In this document: positions 7,625-17,707 of the stretch, piece after piece
Layout of the letters: each line of letters opens with the position of its first letter
Position numbering within the stretch: position 1 is the first letter of the stretch
Assembly: GCA_028825445.1 (NCBI GenBank)
Contig: JAPKAD010000014.1
Location: forward strand, 1-52,095
DNA length: 52,095 nt
DNA from: Octadecabacter sp.
GTDB lineage: Bacteria; Pseudomonadota; Alphaproteobacteria; Rhodobacterales; Rhodobacteraceae
Reading direction: 5' to 3'
Made by a program: the position numbers and the translations under genes
The notes under the pieces: generated by a model
Told to the model about the DNA's origin: nothing
Database searches by the model: none
Seen by the model: the letters and a program-made list of their open reading frames with translations, nothing else

Positions 7625-10048
7625 CTAATGAGCAACAGGCTGATTCCCCGCATCACGCGCACGCAATGCAGCATCAGCGGCGGCAGCGTCTTCCGCTTCT
7701 TGGTCCCACTCAACCGGATTAGGCGTGCGAGTCAGTGCATGCTTTAGAACTTCGGACACGTGGGTAACAGGGATGATCTCGAGCCCATCTTTGACGTTAT
7801 CAGGGATATCAGCCAAGTCTTTTACGTTCTCATCAGGAATCAAAACAGTTGTAATTCCACCCCGCAGTGCTGCCAGCAATTTTTCCTTCAAACCACCAAT
7901 TGGCATCGCGTTACCGCGCAATGAAACTTCACCTGTCATCGCAATATCTTTACGCACTGGAATTTTGGTTAGCACCGATACAATCGACGTTACCATCGCA
8001 AGACCTGCACTCGGGCCATCTTTTGGCGTCGCACCGTCTGGAACGTGAACGTGAATGTCTAGCTTATCAAACTCAGGTGGTTTTACCCCAATTTGTGGAG
8101 AGATGGAACGAACATAGGAAGCAGCCGCATCAATACTTTCCTTCATCACATCACCAAGCTTACCAGTCGTCTTCATACGGCCCTTACCATGAAGACGAAG
8201 CGCTTCGATATTCAACAACTCGCCTCCAACGGAGGTGTAAGCAAGACCTGTCACAACGCCTACCTGATCTTGATCTTCTGCCAATCCAAAACTGTGTTTT
8301 TTAATACCGAGATAATCGTCAATGTTGTTCTCATTTATTACAACACTTTCAACTTCTTTCTTAACAATTTTGGTAACTGCTTTACGTGCAATCTTAGCAA
8401 TCTCACGCTCAAGGCTCCGAACACCGGCTTCGCGGGTATAATAGCGGATAATCGACGTCAGAGCTGAATCTTCAAGTTTAAACTCTTTTGCCTTTAACCC
8501 ATGATTTTTTATCACTTTTTCAAGTAAATGTTGCTTTGCGATCTCACGCTTTTCATCTTCGGTATAACCGGACAGCGGAATAATCTCCATCCTGTCCAAA
8601 AGAGGACCTGGCATATTGTAACTGTTTGATGTCGTCAAAAACATCACATTAGAAAGGTCATATTCGACTTCCAAATAGTGATCGACGAAAGTGCTGTTCT
8701 GTTCCGGGTCTAATACCTCAAGCATTGCTGACGCAGGATCACCACGCATATCATTACCCATCTTGTCGATTTCATCAAGCAAAATAAGGGGATTTGTTGT
8801 CTTCGCTTTTTTAAGAGCCTGAATAATCTTGCCAGGCATTGACCCAATATAAGTACGGCGATGACCACGAATTTCGGACTCGTCCCGTACACCACCAAGA
8901 GAAATTCGAATAAACTCACGCCCAGTTGCCTTGGCAACAGATTTTCCAAGTGACGTTTTTCCCACACCGGGTGGTCCAACGAGGCACATAATTGGCCCCT
9001 TCAATTTTTTACTACGCTGCTGGACAGCCAGATATTCTACGATGCGTTCTTTGACCTTCTCAAGCCCGTAGTGATCGCCATCTAAAACCGCCTCAGCCGC
9101 TGAGAGATCTTTTTTGACACGTGATTTTTTACCCCATGGGATTGATAAAATCCAATCCAGATAATTACGCACAACGGTGGCTTCCGCAGACATGGGCGAC
9201 ATATTCTTGAGCTTCTTGAGTTCTGCATCGACCTTTTCTTTAGCCTCTTTGGATAGCTTGGTGTTAGCAATTTTGGCCTCTAGCTCAGCAACTTCACCTT
9301 CGCCCTCTTCGCCATCCCCTAGTTCACGCTGAATCGCTTTCATCTGTTCGTTGAGATAATATTCACGCTGGGTGCGTTCCATTTGTGTCTTAACGCGGGT
9401 TTTGATCTTCTTTTCGACCTGCAGTACAGACATTTCTCCCTGCATCAGCCCATAAACCTTCTCTAACCGCTCAGACACGCTCAGTGTCTCAAGTAACTCT
9501 TGGCGTTGGCTAACCTCAATTCCAAGGTGTCCAGCAACCAAATCAGCTAATTTAGCAGGCTCAGACGCCTCAGACACTGCACCCAAAGCTTCTTCAGGAA
9601 TATTTTTCTTAATCTTAGAATAACGTTCAAATTCCTTGGCCACTGTGCGTGTCAACGCCTCAATCGTGGTCATATCGCCGGGCATTTCAACTAAATATTC
9701 TGCTGATGCTTCAAAATGTTTGTCATTTTCAATAAAACCAGTGATGCGAACCCTTGCTATACCTTCAACCAGTACCTTAACGGTGCCATCTGGCAATTTT
9801 AGCAACTGCAAAACATTTGCCAACACGCCAGCATTATAGATCCCGTCTTTATCGGGGTCATCCACACCGGGGTCGATCTGACTAGACAGCAAAATTTGCT
9901 TGTCGTCGTTCATCACCTCTTCAAGAGCAGAAACAGATTTTTCACGTCCCACAAAAAGTGGAACAATCATATGTGGAAACACCACAATGTCGCGCAAAGG
10001 CAATACTGGGTAGGACGCACTTAGGGGATCACGGATAGTGTTAGACAT
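7625..10048 (-). CDS. lon: ATP-dependent endopeptidase Lon
   Basis: An 807-residue soluble AAA+ protease that unfolds and degrades damaged and regulatory proteins as a hexamer. Domains in order: LonN substrate-binding domain from YPVLPLRDIVVFP, a coiled-coil section near residues 190-290 (rich in Glu and Lys), the AAA+ module with Walker A GPPGVGKTS around residue 360 and Walker B ILLDEIDKM, and the C-terminal serine protease with the catalytic Ser in DGPSAGLAM and Lys in LKEKLLAA. Length is normal. The ATG at 10048 is chosen over one seven codons upstream because AAGGA precedes it at good spacing. The gene stands alone, followed by a strong terminator and preceded by a candidate heat-shock promoter. 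Confidence 0.98.
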   Translation of the reverse strand: MSNTIRDPLSASYPVLPLRDIVVFPHMIVPLFVGREKSVSALEEVMNDDKQILLSSQIDPGVDDPDKDGIYNAGVLANVLQLLKLPDGTVKVLVEGIARVRITGFIENDKHFEASAEYLVEMPGDMTTIEALTRTVAKEFERYSKIKKNIPEEALGAVSEASEPAKLADLVAGHLGIEVSQRQELLETLSVSERLEKVYGLMQGEMSVLQVEKKIKTRVKTQMERTQREYYLNEQMKAIQRELGDGEEGEGEVAELEAKIANTKLSKEAKEKVDAELKKLKNMSPMSAEATVVRNYLDWILSIPWGKKSRVKKDLSAAEAVLDGDHYGLEKVKERIVEYLAVQQRSKKLKGPIMCLVGPPGVGKTSLGKSVAKATGREFIRISLGGVRDESEIRGHRRTYIGSMPGKIIQALKKAKTTNPLILLDEIDKMGNDMRGDPASAMLEVLDPEQNSTFVDHYLEVEYDLSNVMFLTTSNSYNMPGPLLDRMEIIPLSGYTEDEKREIAKQHLLEKVIKNHGLKAKEFKLEDSALTSIIRYYTREAGVRSLEREIAKIARKAVTKIVKKEVESVVINENNIDDYLGIKKHSFGLAEDQDQVGVVTGLAYTSVGGELLNIEALRLHGKGRMKTTGKLGDVMKESIDAAASYVRSISPQIGVKPPEFDKLDIHVHVPDGATPKDGPSAGLAMVTSIVSVLTKIPVRKDIAMTGEVSLRGNAMPIGGLKEKLLAALRGGITTVLIPDENVKDLADIPDNVKDGLEIIPVTHVSEVLKHALTRTPNPVEWDQEAEDAAAADAALRARDAGNQPVAH

Positions 10049-10120
10049 GCTCTTTTCCTTTGTTAGCAAAACGACACGTCCCTTTAAAAGGCAACAGCGC
10101 CGCTTCCGGTCTCGAATAGT

Positions 10121-10148
10121 AATGTGGGTGTCTTGCGCCCGCTTTCAA
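10121..10148 (-). promoter_or_regulatory. Candidate heat-shock (RpoH) promoter of lon
   Basis: Read on the minus strand, TTGAAA (10148-10143) and CCCACATT (10128-10121) lie 14 bases apart, resembling the sigma-32 pattern (TTGAAA and CCCCAT-like). It would give a leader of about 65 bases before the lon start. The match to the -10 part is imperfect. Confidence 0.4.
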
Positions 10149-10628
10149 CCAATAACCGTCTCAATCCCCCTATGGTGCCTGTCGACACAACCACCTGCAA
10201 GCCAACAATCAGTTAAAACAAGTGTTAGTACCCAAAGGTTGGGACATTTTGCACACTACAAGCGATTTTGGATAACTTATTTAATCTTTAGCTGGCAGCA
10301 GCTTAATTTCAAAAATTATTAACTTTAAACAACAGCGGATCCAGTTTTAATCATCATCAACACCACCATTTTAAAACTTAAATACGCAATATTTTAACAC
10401 ACAATATTTATTTTTATTCACGAAGAATTTAATCTCATCTGTTAAAATATGTAAAATAAAAATGGTTCGTCAAAGCTGCATTAGGGATTCACTTTTTCTT
10501 AACGTATTTAAGCCTGTCAAAGCCTGATTATTTTATCAATTACCAAAAACGTGGCTTCTTTGTCCAAACTGCACAAGCCAAGGCCTGAGCTGTTGATACT
10601 ATAAATATTAATTTAATCGGTGCAAACT
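10149..10628. other. Gene-free stretch between lon and tgt
   Basis: AT-rich, about 480 bases, with no supported gene. It holds whatever promoter elements lon uses beyond the candidate site at 10121-10148 and the 3' flank of tgt. No clear terminator for tgt was seen. Confidence 0.45.
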
Positions 10629-11771
<1,143 letters not shown>

Positions 11772-11939
11772 TTATTCAATACCAGACTTGTCGCTAGCGG
11801 AAATAATGCGCAAACCCAATAGCTTTTGCACAAAGACACAAATTTCTATAATTATTTTATCCAACCAACAGCATCGATTTTTATTTCAGCCAACATATGA
11901 TAGGCAGATTACCTATAACCCTCCGAAGGAACGCGGACC

Positions 11940-13346
11940 ATGAATGATAGCACAACAATCAAACTTGGCTGGGAAGAATGGTTCGGTCTGCCAGACCTCG
12001 GTTTACCAACTATCAAGGCCAAAGTCGACACAGGCGCGCGTACGTCTGCCTTACACGCATTTGACATTGAAACTTTTGGGCCTGCATCCAAGCCTAAGGT
12101 GCGCTTTGCAATTCATCCAGTACCAGATCGCGAGGATCTGACAATCCCTTGTTCCGCTCTGGTTGTAGATCGCCGAGAGGTAACCTCGTCAAACGGCGAA
12201 ACCGAAATGAGATATGTGATAGAAACCATGCTCGACGCTGGCAATGGCAACAGCTGGCCTATAGAAGTCACATTGACACACCGCGGCGGGATGTCCAGCC
12301 GCATGTTGCTGGGCCGCCAAGCATTGAGCGATGATGTGATCGTTATGCCAACCGACCGGTTTTTGCTGCCTGAACGGTCATTTGATGTGTATTCTGCCAA
12401 ACGCATCAAATCAGTTACCCCAAATCGCGCATTACGTATCTGTGTATTGTCGCGTGAACCCAACAGCTATTCCACCAAACGCATTGTTCACGAAGGCGAA
12501 GAGCGCGGCCACACAGTGGAAATTATCGATACAACACGTTGCTACATGGCTATTAACGCGTTGGCGCCAGAAATACATTATGATGGCAAACGCCTGCCTC
12601 GATATGACGCTATTATACCACGCATCGGCTCGACGGTCACGTCTTATGGCACCGCCGTACTGCGCCAGTTCGAAACTTTAGGCGTCTATTGCGTTAACGG
12701 ATCGGCAGGCATCACCGCCAGCCGCGACAAACTGCACGCGCACCAAGTTCTCGCAGGCCACAAGATCGGGATGCCAACAACGGCGTTTGCCGCGTCGCCA
12801 AAAGACACTTCCAACTTAATTGGGCTTGTTGGAACTGCGCCTTTGATTGTTAAACTGCTTGAATCAACACAAGGTAAAGGCGTTGTCCTCGCCGAAACAA
12901 AAAAAGCCGCAGAGTCAGTGATTGATGCTTTTCGTGGATTGAAGGCGAATTTCTTGGTTCAGGATTTCGTCAAAGAAGCCAGCGGCGAAGACATCCGATG
13001 CTTCGTTGTAGCTGGCAAAGTTGTTGCCTCCATGCGTCGCAAATCAACGGGTGATGACTTCCGTTCCAACCTGCACCGTGGCGGCACAGCAGAAAGCTGT
13101 AAAATATCAGCCGAAGAACGCCGCATGGCGGTGAAATCCGCCAAGGCCTTTAACCTTGGGCTGGCAGGAGTTGACTTGTTGCGCTCCAACGACGGTCCCA
13201 AAATACTCGAAGTTAATTCATCACCTGGCTTTGAAGGCATCGAAACCGCCAGCAAGAAGAACCTCGCTGGCCAACTATTTAATCATATTGAAGATCAGGT
13301 ACGCCCTACACCGCTGAAGGCAACACGAAAAAAAAACTTTAATTGA
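11940..13346 (+). CDS. Retropepsin-like (RimB-type) protease fused to RimK-type ATP-grasp glutamate ligase
   Basis: A 468-residue two-domain protein. Residues about 5-145 match the ATP-dependent zinc protease/RimB family (PF05618), with WEEWFGLPDLGLPTIKAKVDTGA; the DTGA at residues 30-33 is the aspartic-protease-like motif. Residues about 160-455 match the RimK alpha-L-glutamate ligase: RIGSTVTSYGTAVLRQFE, KLLESTQGKGVVLAE for ATP binding, and VDLLRSNDGPKILEVNSSPG for metal binding. RimK adds glutamates to the C terminus of ribosomal protein S6, and RimB is thought to trim such tails, so the fusion would join a tail maker and a tail remover. The start is supported by CCGAAGGA 9 bases upstream. 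The S6 gene is not nearby, so the target is inferred. Confidence 0.9.
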   Translation: MNDSTTIKLGWEEWFGLPDLGLPTIKAKVDTGARTSALHAFDIETFGPASKPKVRFAIHPVPDREDLTIPCSALVVDRREVTSSNGETEMRYVIETMLDAGNGNSWPIEVTLTHRGGMSSRMLLGRQALSDDVIVMPTDRFLLPERSFDVYSAKRIKSVTPNRALRICVLSREPNSYSTKRIVHEGEERGHTVEIIDTTRCYMAINALAPEIHYDGKRLPRYDAIIPRIGSTVTSYGTAVLRQFETLGVYCVNGSAGITASRDKLHAHQVLAGHKIGMPTTAFAASPKDTSNLIGLVGTAPLIVKLLESTQGKGVVLAETKKAAESVIDAFRGLKANFLVQDFVKEASGEDIRCFVVAGKVVASMRRKSTGDDFRSNLHRGGTAESCKISAEERRMAVKSAKAFNLGLAGVDLLRSNDGPKILEVNSSPGFEGIETASKKNLAGQLFNHIEDQVRPTPLKATRKKNFN

Positions 13347-13475
13347 TTTCGTAAAAGTAATGCAATGTGGGTCCAAGTTTGTTAAGAAAATGTATTGGCA
13401 TACAGCTTGGCCAGCCCTTTACGTCAACGGCTATAAATACTATATAAATAGTCAGGAATTACAAGGATGACTAAC

Positions 13476-13838
13476 ATGTCCGACGCAACGACTCCACTGG
13501 AAGGCACGCCGCTGATCCAGCCTTCAACCACAGAACATCCGCTTTACGATAATGTTCTTGAGGCATGCCGTACAGTTTATGATCCTGAAATTCCTGTTAA
13601 TATTCAAGATCTTGGACTAATATATACTATAAATATTAACGATGAAAATGAAGTTAAAGTTCTAATGTCACTGACCGCACCTGGATGTCCTGTTGCAGGC
13701 GAAATGCCCGGCTGGGTAGCAGACGCGATTGAACCTTTGGCAGGTGTTAAGACCGTCGATGTGGAGCTAGTTTGGGAACCTCAATGGGGCATGGACATGA
13801 TGTCTGACGAAGCTCGCCTTGAACTTGGTTTCATGTAG
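13476..13838 (+). CDS. sufT: SUF-associated DUF59 protein SufT
   Basis: A 120-residue MIP18/DUF59 protein. It has the family blocks VYDPEIPVNIQDLGLIY and SLTAPGCPVAGEMP, with the conserved Cys at residue 71, and ends WEPQWGMDMMSDEARLELG. SufT-type proteins help in iron-sulfur cluster maturation or delivery and normally sit at the end of suf operons beside sufA. The ATG at 13476 is preferred over the one at 13467, because AAGGA overlaps the first ATG but is well spaced for the second. Here the rest of the suf operon is missing: sufA follows only after 1.1 kb of gene-poor DNA, and sufE lies 34 kb away. Confidence 0.92.
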   Translation: MSDATTPLEGTPLIQPSTTEHPLYDNVLEACRTVYDPEIPVNIQDLGLIYTININDENEVKVLMSLTAPGCPVAGEMPGWVADAIEPLAGVKTVDVELVWEPQWGMDMMSDEARLELGFM

Positions 13839-14982
13839 AGCAAACCGTTATATTTTTTTGTAGATTGCAAAGTAGAATTGTTCGCTCAAGTCACTAAATA
13901 TTATAATTCCATGAGTTACTTCAGCTAAAATTGTTTGCTCGATCAAACTAATCAAGATTAGGCTATTTTAGTATCATTAGACACTCGCTTTTGCAGACAA
14001 ATCCTGTGTACCAAATACAGTACAAAAATATTCGAACTTGATCGAGGCAGTATATGGAAATTTTATTTCCAAATTTCTGCAACTTACTTTTGAACTGCAC
14101 TACTTTTACGAAACAATATTAAAAAAAAGAAAATAATTATTTCGCGCATTCTTTCAGTTTAATGCATGGGCGCTGACTGAAGAACTATTAATAGTAGCGT
14201 AAATATTAACTTTTTATATAAATATACACTTAAGCAAGTGCGCGAATTTTTCCATGACCGCCGCGTTAACCGCGCTGGATTTACAAATTTTGAGCTGCAA
14301 ACCAACATAGTGTTAAAGTAACACAAAGCCTTGTACGTGGTTACCCTGAAATCACCTACCTATTTAAACACAATCCAGGTCACCACAGGTGTAAACGCCA
14401 CACTGGAACCAATTTTCCGAACAACCAAACACCTGATCATAGATTTTGTAAAAAATTTACTAGCGGTTTCACAACTTTTTTCAGATCACCCAATCAAACT
14501 ACTTATCAACGTCAAAAATTACCGAAGAATTTGTCTACTATGCGCAAATACTTTGGGACACAGGCGCATTGGCCATGCACTCTTGGTTTCCATCAGTAAC
14601 TTTACCTATCATGTGCCTCACCGTCATACTAACAATAAGCAACCATACCATCTCCTTACTGATGTAACGACAGGCCATCAAAAATTAAAAATGACTTTAG
14701 CGATGGTACCACCAAATTTAATTACCTAAAAAAGAGCTGAAAATTAATTTAATTTACTAAGTTATCAATTGCCTTGGGGTTCCTTATCGGGACTAAATTA
14801 GCTATACATTTGGGCGTAACGACGCTTGATCAGCACCCCCACTAATTTATCATCATCGACACACTCATTCCATCAGACTAGGCCAAACTAGTCGTACTTG
14901 AAGCGCGAGTTACACTCTACCAACCTCCCCCCTTGAGATTGTCACACCAGCACCTTAAATTGTTTCTAAAGGAGATCTCATC
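13839..14982. other. 1.1-kb gene-poor gap between sufT and sufA
   Basis: Very AT-rich. A 132-codon open frame at 14331-14729 starts at TTG without a ribosome binding site and has no recognisable domain, so I do not call it. A short richer patch around 14239-14330 (GCGCGAATTTTTCC and CCGCGTTAACCGCG) looks like coding-type DNA, perhaps the stub of a lost gene. No RNA gene or IS end is recognised. Confidence 0.5.
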
Positions 14983-15342
14983 ATGTTCGGTATTACCGGT
15001 AAACAGGCTGTATCCATCACAGATAAAGCTGCGATTCAAATTGCAAAACTAATGGCCAAAGAAGGCAACCAAGGTTTGCGCATTGGTATCAAAAAAGGCG
15101 GCTGCGCCGGCATGGAATATACCATGGATTACGTCGCTGAAGTTGATCCACTAGATGAAATTGTTGAACAAAATGGAGCGCGTGTAATGATCGCGCCGAT
15201 GGCGCAAATGTTCCTGTTTGGTACCGAAATTGATTACGAAGTATCTCTACTAGAATCTGGCTTTAAATTCCGAAATCCCAATGTCACAGAATCTTGTGGT
15301 TGCGGTGAGTCCATAAAATTTGATGAAAAAATTACTACCTAA
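14983..15342 (+). CDS. sufA: Iron-sulfur cluster assembly A-type carrier SufA/IscA
   Basis: A 119-residue HesB/IscA-family carrier that takes assembled iron-sulfur clusters from the SUF scaffold to client enzymes. The three conserved cysteines are present: Cys41 in KKGGCAGMEY and Cys105 and Cys107 in TESCGCGES. Length and order are normal. It has a strong ribosome binding site AAAGGAGAT ahead of the ATG. Since it lies 1.1 kb downstream of sufT, with only gene-poor DNA between, it may be transcribed separately. Confidence 0.95.
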   Translation: MFGITGKQAVSITDKAAIQIAKLMAKEGNQGLRIGIKKGGCAGMEYTMDYVAEVDPLDEIVEQNGARVMIAPMAQMFLFGTEIDYEVSLLESGFKFRNPNVTESCGCGESIKFDEKITT

Positions 15343-16855
15343 ATATCACCTTAAAAAATTAATTTCACGGCTAATCTATGTTTTACGAGCCATTTAAATT
15401 CTGTAAAAACTTGTAATATCAGCCCATATTCAGACTAAACTACTTTTCAATTGTGCACTTTGGCTTTGGCTCAATGATAGTATAATTTAGCGTATTTGAA
15501 ATCAAAATCTATGAATTGCTCCAGTACCATTTAATTTATCAGCCCCGCATCAATACCAAGGTGAAGCAATGCTAAAGATAAGCAAAAAATTTCCAAATCA
15601 AGTTTTAATTCTAGAGCATTTTCGTTATATCATCTAAAATCCAAACTTAAACGTCCGTGCTATGAAGTCGGTCGTTAACTGCAAGGCGGCAGATGCCACA
15701 TTAAGCCGCGCAAATTTAACGATATCTCATGCTGATTAATACATACAGATTTTGCCAATCCACCGCTTTTTGCGGCGTAATTAAACTTAGCCAAAGTCTT
15801 TGCCTGCTAGTTCGCAAGACAGATCATCACAGCAACGTTATGCCTCAACGGCAACCATCGCGTACCAGTCGATCAGCACAATTTTGACTACTCTTACCAA
15901 ATCATCAGTGTCCGAAAAGCCAAATATGTTCATATGCACAAACTCAAACTGCACCAAACTTGGCATCAGTAATATTACGTTAATTGTCACAGCCCCAACT
16001 TCCCTAGTCCAAGCGCAATTTAGGGAGTCATCAGACATTATTTAATTTAAGTCAGACAATTGGGCTCCGAACGTTGCCACATTAAGATCAGCTACGCAGA
16101 GCATGAACATATTGTATCATTCAAATGCAGGCAATTTTTATCAAACCGTTTTTACCAATAATCAAAATTTTAGCTAATGTTGCCAAAGCCAATTGGTGAA
16201 AAAATGGGAAAACAATCTAGATTTTAAAAATACAATTAAAATTACAATATAGACATGCTTTAAATGCCCCCACCAACAACATGGCGCAATGTCACAACCC
16301 AAATCCAGTGCCTGCACACTTTTAACTCGGGTGTGCCACCCATGGCGTTTAATGGTTCATAGCCAAAATTTGTATATATCGCGATACCAAAATATTTGGC
16401 CCCAATCCCAGAAGAACGATATGGATAATTACATAGAAGAAGCGCGGTGGTCTGGACTAAGTGAGTACCAAAATACGTAACTTCCTTACCTATTCAAATC
16501 AAAATTATAGCCAGTACATCATCAGAAAGTTAAACTGCAAGAGTATTGTAATTTTTTATCAATACGCAAATATGATATTAGAATTTTGGCCATTGATTTA
16601 GTTCATAGACAGATAGATCAGACACTTTCACCTTAAACTTACATAGAAAGCCTATCAAAATTTGCATTTGGGTCGACATGTTAAACGCGAACCAAATTCA
16701 ATTTGTATCCAATCCCCGCCATGGGCCATATATATTTAACGATCACTTTATCACTTGCTAACCATATCTGTTCATCACATCGCAATATCATAACCGACCC
16801 TTTCGCTTATACTTAGTGCTTGCTACATCATGATGAATCAAATGAGGAGAGTAAG
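15343..16855. other. 1.5-kb gene-poor gap between sufA and tpiA
   Basis: AT-rich with no supported gene. Open frames at 15800-16045 and 16289-16480 (plus) and 15838-16038 (minus) are short, lack good ribosome binding sites and show no known family. The minus-strand frame at 15838-16038 has a rather protein-like composition and could be a remnant. No strong inverted repeat or RNA gene is recognised. Confidence 0.5.
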
Positions 16856-17590
16856 ATGCGCAAACTGATCGCAGGCAATTGGAAAATGAACGGTACGCAA
16901 GCAGATATTTTTGAGCTGGATAGACTAGCAATAGCCCATGGCGCTGGAGAAGTAGATGTCGTGATTTGCGGTCCTGCAACCCTGCTGAGCCAAATGGTAA
17001 GGGTGGGTTTGAACATTGGTGGCCAAGACTGTCATACTAATATCTCCGGCGCCAACACGGGTGATATTTCAGCTATGATGATCGCGGACACAGGAGCCAG
17101 ATACGTAATAACGGGTCATTCAGAACGGCGCAACGATCACAACGAAAACGACGCATTAATTTCAGCCAAAACAAAAGCTGGATGGGACGCAGGACTGCAT
17201 GTAATCCTGTGTATCGGTGAAACCGAGGCCCAATACCACAAAGATGAAACTCTTGATGTTTTGCGTGCGCAAATGGATCACTCCATCCCTGATGGGGCCT
17301 CGGAAGAAAATACAACTATCGCTTATGAGCCAATTTGGGCCATCGGTACTGGATTGACACCTACTACCAAAGAAATTTCTGCAGTTCACGCTGCCCTGCG
17401 GGCTCATCTTGTAACACGCTTTGGCGCGTCCGGAACTGCAATACGCCTGGTCTATGGTGGCTCCGTCAAGGCCAGCAATGCTAATGATATATTTGCTCTG
17501 CCAAATGTCGATGGCGCATTAGTTGGAGGGGCGTCTCTCAAAGCCACAGACTTTTCACCTATTATTTTGGCTCTTCAACAAAGCGTATAA
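16856..17590 (+). CDS. tpiA: Triosephosphate isomerase
   Basis: A 244-residue TIM-barrel enzyme converting dihydroxyacetone phosphate and glyceraldehyde 3-phosphate. Active-site residues are in place: Asn8 and Lys10 in AGNWKMNG, His88 in TGHSERR and Glu158 in AYEPIWAIGTG. The phosphate loop (RLVYGGSVK and GGASLKA) is also intact. The ATG at 16856 is preferred to one 12 codons upstream because GAGGAGAG precedes it and the protein then starts as the family does. It stands alone and converges on the TRAP transporter genes. Confidence 0.97.
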   Translation: MRKLIAGNWKMNGTQADIFELDRLAIAHGAGEVDVVICGPATLLSQMVRVGLNIGGQDCHTNISGANTGDISAMMIADTGARYVITGHSERRNDHNENDALISAKTKAGWDAGLHVILCIGETEAQYHKDETLDVLRAQMDHSIPDGASEENTTIAYEPIWAIGTGLTPTTKEISAVHAALRAHLVTRFGASGTAIRLVYGGSVKASNANDIFALPNVDGALVGGASLKATDFSPIILALQQSV

Positions 17591-17707
17591 TCTTTCACTT
17601 TACGACGGCCAATAGTCGATCTCCAAAAACATTAAAAGATGCATTTGTATGGGAGGATAGCTTTAAATTGTAATATCTAGAAAATGCAGAAACAACCCTT
17701 TGATATC

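Noticed and set aside
14331-14729. 132-codon open frame between sufT and sufA
   Set aside because: It starts at TTG without a ribosome binding site, has no recognisable domain and its composition matches AT-rich noncoding DNA.
15838-16038. Minus-strand 66-codon frame with protein-like composition
   Set aside because: No ribosome binding site, no family and no partner gene; at best a remnant.
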